A stretch of 64,000 bases of DNA from Paragorgia papillata (Eukaryota > Cnidaria > Anthozoa > Scleralcyonacea > Coralliidae), in contig JAWNZC010000218.1 of the NCBI GenBank assembly GCA_035771165.1, forward strand, positions 372,001 to 436,000, in the 5' to 3' direction. The position numbers were made by a program, and so were the translations under genes. Shown piece by piece: positions 40,807-53,900 of this stretch; positions within the stretch are counted from its first letter, which is position 1, and the number at the start of each line of letters is the position of its first letter. Below the pieces are notes generated by a model. The model searched no databases. It worked only from the letters and a program-made list of their open reading frames with translations, and had not been told where the DNA came from.

Positions 40807-41540
40807 AGTAGCGACCCCCCGAAAGTAATGATAAAATTCAGTGTTTGCTAATAAATCCGGAAAATAACGATACCCCCGAAAGTAGCGACCCCCATAGTGC
40901 CGGGAAAGTATCTGCGCTTTCGAAAGACCGTATCATTTCTCAAAGATTATCTTAATATACCATAAAAACATGCGCGCTGCCAAAATATATATTTTTGCCC
41001 TACTATTTGGTAAGCATATTTATTATTGCGCTACTATTTGCTATTATTATCGATTTTTTCCAAATCCTTGATTATAATTGGTCAGAAACATGGTATTTGT
41101 CGCTGTGATTGTAAGATTTTGAGTTCATTATTGCGCTACGGTTCGTTACAGCTTGACATAAAAACATGTGCGTCGCCAAAATATATATTATTGCGCTACT
41201 GTTTTTGTCTAAATTAACATTTTACAAACTATCAAAACTCCAACGGTTCGCTACAGCCAGAGGGCCGAAAATTACAACATGGGCGACAACAGATCGATCG
41301 ATGGGAGATCGAAACTCGGCAAGAAGCGAGTTCAATAATCAATATTGATTGATTATAGAACAAGGGCTCATTATTGTCAATATCATTTCCCAATTCCCAG
41401 TTCTCAATTTTTAAAGATAGCCAGATGGTGGATAAATCGGTAAATGACAGGCACTCGTCTTCGCCTCGTGTCTGTATATATATATGTATATGTATATATT
41501 ATATACATAATATGTATATATTATATACATATTATATACA
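40807..41540. other. Non-coding region with repeated short motif
   Basis: Four related copies of a TTATTGCGCTAC(T/G)... motif occur between 41020 and 41215, and AAACATG(T/C)GCG..GCCAAAATATAT occurs twice (near 40966 and 41162). A (TATA/TATG) simple repeat lies at 41476-41545. No gene is seen. Confidence 0.5.
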
Positions 41541-41552
41541 TAACAACGGAGC

Positions 41553-41930
41553 GAGAGTTCGTCAAACAACAGATCGAAAGTAATAACACCAACTGTACTT
41601 GGAAAGCAATACGTTTCTGCATTCCCAAGAAATCGGCCACTCGGAGAACTTTCTCTAAAGATGAAAAGGTTGTTGCTGATAAATTTAATAATTTTTTTGT
41701 TTCAGTCGGCCAAACTATGGTAAGGAAAATAGAAGCTTTAGCAAGTGAATGTGATTATGTATTAGATGACTCGAGCTTTGTCCCAAGATATTATCAACCA
41801 ACCGAACAGTTTGCTTTCACCGCGGTTGAATGCAAACAAATTGAGGACATCATCAAAGCTATGCCATCTAATAAGGCCCCTGGGATTGATAAAGTTCCCA
41901 TTCGTGTCATCAAGGACTGTCTCCCAGCTA
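41553..41930 (+). pseudogene. LINE reverse-transcriptase fragment, truncated by satellite element
   Basis: An open frame encodes the stretch upstream of the RT domain and its first motif: TWKAIRFCIP, EKVVADKFNNFFVSVG, then MPSNKAPGIDKVPIRVIKDC. The NKAPGIDxVPxRV motif is the N-terminal block of non-LTR retrotransposon reverse transcriptases (CR1/L2/RTE-like). The frame stays open to the point where the satellite terminal module begins (ACCACTGTG at 41931) and then reads into repeats. The remainder of the RT is absent here. Confidence 0.8.
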
Positions 41931-42110
41931 ACCACTGTGAAGTATGCACCACATTCAGCCTTCGATTCACAGCCTTCGATTCGGCCTTCGATTCAGCCGT
42001 CGATTCAATTATCGCTGTTATTAGGAAGTTATCTCCATATTCATCAGGTGGTCGCTATTGCAGAATATCATACAAAAACACAATTTTCTCAGGCGCTATA
42101 CGATAGGATT
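41931..42110 (-). repeat. Terminal module of satellite array, inverted copy
   Basis: Read on the minus strand this is the same sequence as 14,985-15,127: GCGACCACCTGATGA, GATAATTGAATCGACGGC, repeated GAATCGAAGGCT/C, then the end TTCACAGTGG. On the plus strand it begins ACCACTGTGAAG immediately after the LINE reading frame. So this is an element-to-target junction, with the element body to the right. Confidence 0.7.
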
Positions 42111-45100
42111 TCTTCAAATTTACATATGTTGTACAGAATTTCACGCTCTTTAATCTGGTATAAGTCTCCAGAGTGGCACAGACCCATGAAAAACCCAGGC
42201 GAGCGTTAAACAAATTCCGGCGCGGCCTCATTAATACGACTGATGAGGGTTGCCTTGCATATATCAGATTACCTCAGATATAAACACAATTATCTCAGGC
42301 GCTATTCTATACGATTTTTTGGAAATTTACATATGTTGTACAGAATTTCATGCTCTTTGATTTGGTGTAAGTCGCCAGAGTGGCACAGACCCATGAAAAA
42401 CGCAGGCGAGCGTTAAACAAATTGCGGCGCGGCGTTATTAATACGACTGACGGGAGTTGCGTTGCATATTTCAGATTACCTCAGATATAAACACAATTAT
42501 CTCAGGCGCTATTCTATACGATATTTTTCAAATTTACATATGTTGTACAGAATTTCATGCTCTTTGATTTGGTATAAGTCGCCAGAGTGGCACAGACCCA
42601 TGAAAAATGCAGGCGAGCGTTAAACAAATTGCGGCGCGGCGTTATTAATACGACTGACGGGAGTTGCGTTGCATATTTCAGATTACCTCAGATATAAACA
42701 CAATTATCTCAGCCGCTATTCTATACGATTTTTTTGAAATTTACATATGTTGTACAGAATTTCATGCTCTTTAATTTGCTATAAGTCGCCAGAGTGGCAC
42801 AAACCTTTGAACGACGCAGGCAAGCATTAAACAAATTTCGCCGCGGCGTTATTAATAACGACTAACGGGGGTTGCGTTGCATATTTCAGATTACATCAGA
42901 TATAAACGCAATTATCTCAGCCGCTATTCTATACGATTTTTTTGAAATTTACATATGTTGTACAGAATTTCATGCTCTTTGATTTGGTGTAAGTCGCCAG
43001 AGTGGCACAGACCCATGAAAAACGCAGGCGAGCGTTAAACAAATTGCGGCGCGGCGTTATTAATACGACTGACGGGAGTTGCGTTGCATATTTCAGATTA
43101 CCTCAGATATAAACACAATTATCTCAGGCGCTATTCTATACGATATTTTTCAAATTTACATATGTTGTACAGAATTTCATGCTCTTTGATTTGGTATAAG
43201 TCGCCAGAGTGGCACAGACCCATGAAAAATGCAGGCGAGCGTTAAACAAATTCCGGCGCGGCGTTATTAATACGACTGACGGGAGTTGCGTTGCATATTT
43301 CAGATTACCTCAGATATAAACACAATTATCTCAGCCGCTATTCTATACGATTTTTTTGAAATTTACATATGTTGTACAGAATTTCATGCTCTTTAATTTG
43401 CTATAAGTCGCCAGAGTGGCACAAACCTTTGAACGACGCAGGCAAGCATTAAACAAATTTCGCCGCGGCGTTATTAATAACGACTAACGGGGGTTGCGTT
43501 GCATATTTCAGATTACATCAGATATAAACGCAATTATCTCAGCCGCTATTCTATACGATTTTTTTGAAATTTACATATGTTGTACAGAATTTCATGCTCT
43601 TTAATTTGTTATAAGTCGCCAGAGTGGCACAGACCCTTGAACGACGCAGGCAAGCATTAAACAAATTGCGCGCGGCGTCATTAATACGACTGACGCGGGT
43701 TGCGTTGCATATTTCAGATTACCTCAGATATAAACACAATTATCTCAGCCGCTATTCTATACGATTTTTTTGAAATTTACATATGTTGTACAGAATTTCA
43801 TGCTCTTTAATTTGTTGTAAGTCGCCAGAGTGGCACAAACCCTTGAACGACGCAGGCAAGCATTAAACAAATTGCGCCGCGGCGTTATTAATACGACTAA
43901 CGGGGGTTGCGTTGCATATTTCAGATTACCTCAGATATAAACACAATTATCTCAACCGCTATTCTATACGATTTTTTTGAAATTTACATATGTTGTACAG
44001 AATTTCATGCTCATTAATTTGGTATAAGTCGCCAGAGTGGCACAAACCCTTGAATGACGCAGGCGAGCGTTAAACAAATTGCGCCGCGGCGTTATTAATA
44101 CGATTAACGGGGGTTGCGTTGCATATTTCAGATTACATCAGATATAAACACAATTATCTCAGGCGCTATTCTATACGATTTTTTTGAAATTTACATATGT
44201 TGTACAGAATTTCATGCTCTTTAATTTGGTATAAGCCGCCAGAGTGGCACAGACCCATGAAAAACGCAGGCGAGCGTTAAACAAATTGCGCCACGGCGTT
44301 ATTAATACGACTAACGGGGGTTGCGTTGCATATTTCAGATTACCTCAGATCTAAACACAATTATCTCAGCCGCTATTCTATACGATTTTTTTGAAATTTA
44401 CATATGTTGTACAGAATTTCATGCTCTTTGATTTGGTATAAGTCGCCAGAGTGGCACAGACCCATGAAAAATGCAGGCGAGCGTTAAACAAATTCCGGCG
44501 CGGCGTTATTAATACGACTGACGGGAGTTGCGTTGCATATTTCAGATTACCTCAGATATAAACACAATTATCTCAGCCGCTATTCTATACGATTTTTTTG
44601 AAATTTACATATGTTGTACAGAATTTCATGCTCTTTAATTTGCTATAAGTCGCCAGAGTGGCACAAACCTTTGAACGACGCAGGCAAGCATTAAACAAAT
44701 TTCGCCGCGGCGTTATTAATAACGACTAACGGGGGTTGCGTTGCATATTTCAGATTACATCAGATATAAACGCAATTATCTCAGCCGCTATTCTATACGA
44801 TTTTTTTGAAATTTACATATGTTGTACAGAATTTCATGCTCTTTAATTTGTTATAAGTCGCCAGAGTGGCACAGACCCTTGAACGACGCAGGCAAGCATT
44901 AAACAAATTGCGCGCGGCGTCATTAATACGACTGACGCGGGTTGCGTTGCATATTTCAGATTACCTCAGATATAAACACAATTATCTCAGCCGCTATTCT
45001 ATACGATTTTTTTGAAATTTACATATGTTGTACAGAATTTCATGCTCTTTAATTTGTTGTAAGTCGCCAGAGTGGCACAAACCCTTGAACGACGCAGGCA

Positions 45101-48100
45101 AGCATTAAACAAATTGCGCCGCGGCGTTATTAATACGACTAACGGGGGTTGCGTTGCATATTTCAGATTACCTCAGATATAAACACAATTATCTCAGCCG
45201 CTATTCTATACGATTTTTTTGAAATTTACATATGTTGTACAGAATTTCATGCTCATTAATTTGGTATAAGTCGCCAGAGTGGCACAAACCCTTGAATGAC
45301 GCAGGCGAGCGTTAAACAAATTGCGCCGCCGCGTTATTAATACGACTAACGGGGGTTGCGTTGCATATTTCAGATTACATCAGATATAAACACAATTATC
45401 TCAGGCGCTATTCTATACGATTTTTTTGAAATTTACATATGTTGTACAGAATTTCATGCTCTTTAATTTGGTATAAGTCGCCAGAGTGGCACAGACCCTT
45501 GAACGACGCAGGCAAGCATTAAACAAATTTCGCCGCGGCGTTATTAATAACGACTAACGGGGGTTGCGTTGCATATTTCAGATTACATCAGATATAAACG
45601 CAATTATCTCAGCCGCTATTCTATACGATTTTTTTGAAATTTACATATGTTGTACAGAATTTCATGCTCTTTGATTTGGTGTAAGTCGCCAGAGTGGCAC
45701 AGACCCATGAAAAACGCAGGCGAGCGTTAAACAAATTGCGGCGCGGCGTTATTAATACGACTGACGGGAGTTGCGTTGCATATTTCAGATTACCTCAGAT
45801 ATAAACACAATTATCTCAGGCGCTATTCTATACGATATTTTTCAAATTTACATATGTTGTACAGAATTTCATGCTCTTTGATTTGGTATAAGTCGCCAGA
45901 GTGGCACAGACCCATGAAAAATGCAGGCGAGCGTTAAACAAATTCCGGCGCGGCGTTATTAATACGACTGACGGGAGTTGCGTTGCATATTTCAGATTAC
46001 CTCAGATATAAACACAATTATCTCAGCCGCTATTCTATACGATTTTTTTGAAATTTACATATGTTGTACAGAATTTCATGTTCTTTAATTTGCTATAAGT
46101 CGCCAGAGTGGCACAAACCTTTGAACGACGCAGGCAAGCATTAAACAAATTTCGCCGCGGCGTTATTAATAACGACTAACGGGGGTTGCGTTGCATATTT
46201 CAGATTACATCAGATATAAACGCAATTATCTCAGCCGCTATTCTATACGATTTTTTTGAAATTTACATATGTTGTACAGAATTTCATGCTCTTTAATTTG
46301 TTATAAGTCGCCAGAGTGGCACAGACCCTTGAACGACGCAGGCAAGCATTAAACAAATTGCGCGCGGCGTCATTAATACGACTGACGCGGGTTGCGTTGC
46401 ATATTTCAGATTACCTCAGATATAAACACAATTATCTCAGCCGCTATTCTATACGATTTTTTTGAAATTTACATATGTTGTACAGAATTTCATGCTCTTT
46501 AATTTGTTGTAAGTCGCCAGAGTGGCACAAACCCTTGAACGACGCAGGCAAGCATTAAACAAATTGCGCCGCGGCGTTATTAATACGACTAACGGGGGTT
46601 GCGTTGCATATTTCAGATTACCTCAGATATAAACACAATTATCTCAGCCGCTATTCTATACGATTTTTTTGGAATTTACATATGTTGTACAGAATTTCAT
46701 GCTCATTAATTTGGTATAAGTCGCCAGAGTGGCACAAACCCTTGAATGACGCAGGCGAGCGTTAAACAAATTGCGCCGCGGCGTTATTAATACGATTAAC
46801 GGGGGTTGCGTTGCATATTTCAGATTACATCAGATATAAACACAATTATCTCAGGCGCTATTCTATACGATTTTTTTGAAATTTACATATGTTGTACAGA
46901 ATTTCATGCTCTTTAATTTGGTATAAGCCGCCAGAGTGGCACAGACCCATGAAAAACGCAGGCGAGCGTTAAACAAATTGCGCCACGGCGTTATTAATAC
47001 GACTAACGGGGGTTGCGTTGCATATTTCAGATTACCTCAGATCTAAACACAATTATCTCAGCCGCTATTCTATACGATTTTTTTGAAATTTACATATGTT
47101 GTACAGAATTTCATGCTCTTTGATTTGGTATAAGTCGCCAGAGTGGCACAGACCCATGAAAAATGCAGGCGAGCGTTAAACAAATTCCGGCGCGGCGTTA
47201 TTAATACGACTGACGGGAGTTGCGTTGCATATTTCAGATTACCTCAGATATAAACACAATTATCTCAGCCGCTATTCTATACGATTTTTTTGAAATTTAC
47301 ATATGTTGTACAGAATTTCATGCTCTTTAATTTGCTATAAGTCGCCAGAGTGGCACAAACCTTTGAACGACGCAGGCAAGCATTAAACAAATTTCGCCGC
47401 GGCGTTATTAATAACGACTAACGGGGGTTGCGTTGCATATTTCAGATTACATCAGATATAAACGCAATTATCTCAGCCGCTATTCTATACGATTTTTTTG
47501 AAATTTACATATGTTGTACAGAATTTCATGCTCTTTAATTTGTTATAAGTCGCCAGAGTGGCACAGACCCTTGAACGACGCAGGCAAGCATTAAACAAAT
47601 TGCGCGCGGCGTCATTAATACGACTGACGCGGGTTGCGTTGCATATTTCAGATTACCTCAGATATAAACACAATTATCTCAGCCGCTATTCTATACGATT
47701 TTTTTGAAATTTACATATGTTGTACAGAATTTCATGCTCTTTAATTTGTTGTAAGTCGCCAGAGTGGCACAAACCCTTGAACGACGCAGGCAAGCATTAA
47801 ACAAATTGCGCCGCGGCGTTATTAATACGACTAACGGGGGTTGCGTTGCATATTTCAGATTACCTCAGATATAAACACAATTATCTCAGCCGCTATTCTA
47901 TACGATTTTTTTGAAATTTACATATGTTGTACAGAATTTCATGCTCATTAATTTGGTATAAGTCGCCAGAGTGGCACAAACCCTTGAATGACGCAGGCGA
48001 GCGTTAAACAAATTGCGCCGCGGCGTTATTAATACGACTAACGGGGGTTGCGTTGCATATTTCAGATTACATCAGATATAAACACAATTATCTCAGGCGC

Positions 48101-49835
48101 TATTCTATACGATTTTTTTGAAATTTACATATGTTGTACAGAATTTCATGCTCTTTAATTTGGTATAAGCCGCCAGAGTGGCACAGACCCATGAAAAACG
48201 CAGGCGAGCGTTAAACAAATTGCGCCACGGCGTTATTAATACGACTAACGGGGGTTGCGTTGCATATTTCAGATTACCTCAGATCTAAACACAATTATCT
48301 CAGCCGCTATTCTATACGATTTTTTTGAAATTTACATATGTTGTACAGAATTTCATGCTCTTTAATATGGTATAAGCCGCCAGAGTGGCACAGACCCATG
48401 AAAAACGCAGGCGAGCGTTAAACAAATTGCGGCGCGGCGTTATTAATACGACTGACGGGAGTTGCGTTGCATATTTCAGATTACCTCAGATATAAACACA
48501 ATTATCTCAGCCGCTATTCTATACGATGTTTTTGAAATTTACATATGTTGTACAGAATTTCATGCTCATTAATTTGGTATAAGTCGCCAGAGTGGCACAA
48601 ACCCTTGAACGACGCAGGCGAGCGTTAAACAAATTGCGCCGCGGCGTTATTAATACGACTAACGGGGGTTGCGTTGCATATTTCAGATTACCTCAGATAT
48701 AAACACAATTATCTCAGCCGCTATTCTATACGATTTTTTTGAAATTTACATATGTTGTACAGAATTTCATGCTCATTAATTTGGTATAAGTCGCCAGAGT
48801 GGCACAAACCCTTGAACGACGCAGGCGAGCGTTAAACAAATTGCGCCGCGGCGTTATTAATACGACTAACGGGGGTTGCGTTGCATATTTCAGATTACAT
48901 CAGATATAAACACAATTATCTCGGGCGCTATTCTATACGATTTTTTTGAAATTTACATATGTTGTACAGAATTTCATGCTCTTTAATTTGGTATAAGCCG
49001 CCAGAGTGGCACAGACCCATGAAAAACGCAGGCGAGCGTTAAACAAATTGCGGCGCGGCGTTATTAATACGACTGACGGGAGTTGCGTTGCATATTTCAG
49101 ATTACCTCAGATATAAACACAATTATCTCAGCCGCTATTCTATACGATTTTTTTGAAATTTACATATGTTGTACAGAATTTCATGCTCTTTAGTTTGTTA
49201 TAAGTCGCCAGAGTGGCACAAACCCTTGAACGACGCAGGCAAGCATTAAACAAATTGCGCCGCGGCGTTATTAATACGACTAACGGGGGTTGCGTTGCAT
49301 ATTTCAGATTACATCAGATATAAACGCAATTATCTCAGCCGCTATTCTATACGATTTTTTTGAAATTTACATATGTTGTACAGAATTTCATACTCTTTAA
49401 TTTGTTTTAAGTCGCCAGAGTGGCACAAACCCTTGAACGACGCAGGCAAGCATTAAACAAATTGCGCCGCGGCGTTATTAATACGACTGACGGGGGTTTC
49501 CTTGCATATTTCAGATTACCTCAGATATAAACACAATTATCTCCGCCGCTATTCTATACGATTTTCTTCAAATTTACATATGTTGTACAGAATTTCATGC
49601 TCTTTAATTTGTTATAAGTCGCCAGAGTGGCACAAACCCTTGAACGACGCAGGCGAGCGTTAACCAAATTGCGGCGCGGCGTTATTAATATGACCAACGG
49701 GGGTTGCCTTGCATATTTCAGATTACCTCAGATATAAACACAATTATCTCAGCCGCTATTCTATACGATTTTCTTCAAATTTACATATGTTGTACAGAAT
49801 TTCATGCTCTTTGATTTATTATAAGTCTCCAGAGT
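42111..49835 (-). repeat. ~206-bp satellite array 3 (inverted orientation)
   Basis: About 38 units of the same satellite, reverse-complemented relative to arrays 1 and 2. Its units share variants with array 4 (TGTACAACATATG, CGCAACxCCCGTCAG) rather than with arrays 1-2 (TGTATAACATATG, ATACAACATAAC). A marker variant GCGCGCGGCGTCATTAATACG recurs near 43,670, 44,925, 46,365 and 47,610, which shows block duplications of about six to seven units. No genes. Confidence 0.97.
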
Positions 49836-50936
49836 GGATAAGACCCTGGATACAAGTTTTCGCAGCGTGTTTGATACCATGCATTTCGAACAAACAAGGA
49901 GTTATATGTTAGAAAATAAAATTTATTTATCCACTATTTGCGTACACTACTTAAGCAACTAGAGTTGCTTACGTATTATGAAGAGATACATTGTCACTCA
50001 TTGATATGTTTATCATGTACAAAAAGCACGCACGATTGATTAGCTGTAAGTCGCCTAAATATGCTGATACGTATTTGGAAAGACGGACTCGATATGAAGT
50101 CTATAAGTAATTGTGTAAACCAAAACCCCTTTCCCTTGTCATTCACTTCTTACATTCTTTGGTCAACTCAAGGAAAATTATTTTTTCGCTTTAATCTATG
50201 CGCCTAAGTGTGGAGAATACGAAAATGCGATGACAAAAATTTGAAGCAAACCGTACTTTTTGTTGATTTCTGAATTTTTTAGCGAAGTATTCTAAAAAAA
50301 GTCGTGTCGTTTAAAGAGTCTGGCACTAGCAAGTTTGTGAAGTAAACAGTTGAACCTGGACGATTGAAATGATAAGAAAAGCTGATTTATGATGAATAGA
50401 ACTTGTGCAAGTTTCCAGCCGCACATGTATTAAAGTATTTGCCACTTTTTGAACGTGTTTACTTTAATGGATCGTTAAATCGTTCCTCCGTTTACCTCAC
50501 ACACTTGCTAGTGCCAGACTCTTTATACAACACGGATTTTTATGAAAATACTTCACAATTCGTCGATTCAACTTCCCAAAATCAAAGAAAAAAAAATTTA
50601 TTACAATTTTTTTTTCATCATATTTAGATTCTACTTGCTTTAATACATATAAAGCGAAAAATGTAATTTGCCTTGAGTCGACCTTGAATACATCATATAA
50701 ATAAAGACGTTGGTTTAATTGTTATTTGATTACAAATATTAATATTTTCGCTTACTCAGTTTGAGTGTGAAATTGTCTCCTTTTAGTATCTGACGTTTCT
50801 TTTTACCTGGGTTATTGACCATGCGAAACAATCTGCATCGGAGTTTCGTATGGTATGGGCGTCGCCGGTGCACGTGATAATTCGAGTATATCTCGTGGAT
50901 AAGTCTGGCAATCGTTTACATAAATCTCCACAAAAT
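49836..50936. repeat. Palindromic spacer between oppositely oriented arrays
   Basis: This ~1.1-kb non-satellite segment is a degenerate inverted repeat centred near 50,419. A 21-bp block at 50313-50333 (AAAGAGTCTGGCACTAGC...) is repeated exactly in reverse complement at 50504-50524. Weaker pairing continues outward: GGTCAACTCAAGG at 50161 with CCTTGAGTCGACC at 50671-50683, and GAAGTATT...GTCGTGTCG with its counterpart near 50,530-50,560. The central ~170 bp is a unique loop. The short ORF at 50403-50627 lies across the loop and right arm and has no family features. Confidence 0.75.
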
Positions 50937-53900
50937 TTCACATTTGAAGAAAATCGTATAGAATAGCGCCTGAGAGAATTGTGTTTATATCTGAGGTAAT
51001 CTGAAATATGCAACGCAACTCCCGTCAGTCGTATTCATAACGCCGCGCCGCAATTTGTTTATCGCTCGCCTGCGTTTTTCATGGGTCTGTGCCACTCTGG
51101 CGACTTATACCAAATTAAAGAGCATGAAATTCTGTACAACATATGTAAATTTCAAAAAAATCGTATATAATAGCGGCTGAGATAATTGTGTTTATATCTG
51201 AGGTAATCTGAAATATGCAACGCAACTCCCGTCAGTCGTATTAATAACGCCGCGCCGCAATTTGTTTAACGCTCGCCTGCGTTTTTCATGGGTCTGTGCC
51301 ACTCTGGCGACTTATACCAAATCAAAGAGCATGAAATTCTGTACAACATATGTAAATTTCAAAAACATCGTATAGAATAGCGGCTGAGATAATTGTGTTT
51401 ATATCTGAGGTAATCTGAAATATGCAACGCAACCCCCGTCAGTCGTATTAATGACGCCGCGCGCAATTTGTTTAATGCTTGCCTGCGTCGTTCAAGGGTT
51501 TGTGCCACTCTGGCGACTTATAACAAATTAAAGAGCATGAAATTCTGTACAACATATGTAAATTTCAAAAAAATCGTATAGAATAGCGGCTGAGAGAATT
51601 GTGTTTATATCTGAGGTAATCTGAAATATGCAACGCAACTCCCGTCAGTCGTATTCATAACGCCGCGCCGCAATTTGTTTATCGCTCGCCTGCGTTTTTC
51701 ATGGGTCTGTGCCACTCTGGCGACTTATACCAAATTAAAGAGCATGAAATTCTGTACAACATATGTAAATTTCAAAAAAATCGTATATAATAGCGGCTGA
51801 GATAATTGTGTTTATATCTGAGGTAATCTGAAATATGCAACGCAACTCCCGTCAGTCGTATTAATAACGCCGCGCCGCAATTTGTTTAACGCTCGCCTGC
51901 GTTTTTCATGGGTCTGTGCCACTCTGGCGACTTATACCAAATCAAAGAGCATGAAATTCTGTACAACATATGTAAATTTCAAAAACATCGTATAGAATAG
52001 CGGCTGAGATAATTGTGTTTATATCTGAGGTAATCTGAAATATGCAACGCAACCCCCGTCAGTCGTATTAATGACGCCGCGCGCAATTTGTTTAATGCTT
52101 GCCTGCGTCGTTCAAGGGTTTGTGCCACTCTGGCGACTTATAACAAATTAAAGAGCATGAAATTCTGTACAACATATGTAAATTTAAAAAAAATCGTATA
52201 GAATAGCGGCTGAGATAATTGCGTTTATATCTGATGTAATCTGAAATATGCAACGCAACCCCCTTTAGTCGTATTAATAACGCCGCGGCGCAATTTGTTT
52301 AATGCTTGCCTGCGTCGTTCAAGGGTTTGTGCCACTCTGGCGACTTATAACAAATTAAAGAGCATGAAATTCTGTACAACATATGTAAATTTCAAAAAAA
52401 TCGTATAGAATAGCGGCTGAGATAATTGCGTTTATATGTGAGGTAATCTGAAATATGCAACGCAACCCCCGTCAGTCGTATTAATAACGCCGCGCCGCAA
52501 TTTGTTTATCACTCGCCTGCGTTTTTCATGGGTCTGTGCCACTCTGGCGACTTATACCAAATTAAAGAGCATGAAATTCTGTACAACATATGTAAATTTC
52601 AAAAAAATCGTATAGAATAGCGGCTGAGATAATTGTGTTTATATCTGAGGTAATCTGAAATATGAAACGGAACTCCCGTCAGTCGTATTAATTACGCCGC
52701 GCCGCAATTTGTTTAACGCTCGCCTGCGTTTTTCATGGGTCTGTGCCACTCTGGCGACTTATACCGAATCAAAGAGCATGAAATTCTGTACAACATATGT
52801 AAATTTCAAAAAAATCGTATAGAATAGCGGCTGAGATAATTGTGTTTATATCTGAGGTAATCTGAAATATGCAACGCAACCCCCGTCAGTCGTATTAATG
52901 ACGCCGCGCGCAATTTGTTTAATGCTTGCCTGCGTCGTTCAAGGGTTTGTGCCACTCTGGCGACTTATAACAAACTAAAGAGCATGAAATTCTGTACAAC
53001 ATATGTAAATTTCAAAAAAATCGTATAGAATAGCGGCTGAGATAATAGCGTTTATATCTGATGTAATCTGAAATATGCAACGCAACCCCCGTTAGTCGTA
53101 TTAATAACGCCGCGGCGCAATTTGTTTAATGCTTGCCTGCGTCGTTCAAGGGTTTGTGCCACTCTGGCGACTTATAACAAATTAAAGAGCATGAAATTCT
53201 GTACAACATATGTAAATTTCAAAAAAATCGTATAGAATAGCGGCTGAGATAATTGCGTTTATATCTCAGGTAATCTGAAATATGCAACGCAACCCCCGTC
53301 AGTCGTATTAATGACGCCGCGCGCAATTTGTTTAATGCTTGCCTGCGTCGTTCAAGGGTTTGTGCCACTCTGGCGACTTATAACAAATTAAAGAGCATGA
53401 AATTCTGTACAACATATGTAAATTTCAAAAAAATCGTATAGAATAGCGGCTGAGATAATTGCGTTTATATCTGATGTAATCTGAAATATGCAACGCAACT
53501 CCCGTCAGTCGTATTAATAACGCCGCGCCGCAATTTGTTTATCGCTCGCCTGCGTTTTTCATGGGTCTGTGCCACTCTGGCGACTTATACCGAATCAAAG
53601 AGCATGAAATTCTGTACAACATATGTAAATTTCAAAAACATCGTATAGAATAGCGGCTGAGATAATTGTGTTTATATCTGAGGTAATCTGAAATATGCAA
53701 CGCAACCCCCGTCAGTCGTATTAATGACGCCGCGCGCAATTTGTTTAATGCTTGCCTGCGTCGTTCAAGGGTTTGTGCCACTCTGGCGACTTATAACAAA
53801 TTAAAGAGCATGAAATTCTGTACAACATATGTAAATTTCAAAAAAATCGTATAGAATAGCGGCTGAGATAATTGCGTTTATATGTGAGGTAATCTGAAAT

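Noticed and set aside
41985..42209. Extension of the LINE frame into the satellite terminal module
   Set aside because: Homology to reverse transcriptase stops at about 41930; residues after that come from the repeat.
49836..50936. Assembly artefact as the sole explanation of the inverted arrays
   Set aside because: The spacer arms are clearly diverged and arrays 3 and 4 are not mirror images unit by unit, so a simple read-fold error does not fit. It cannot be fully excluded without long reads.
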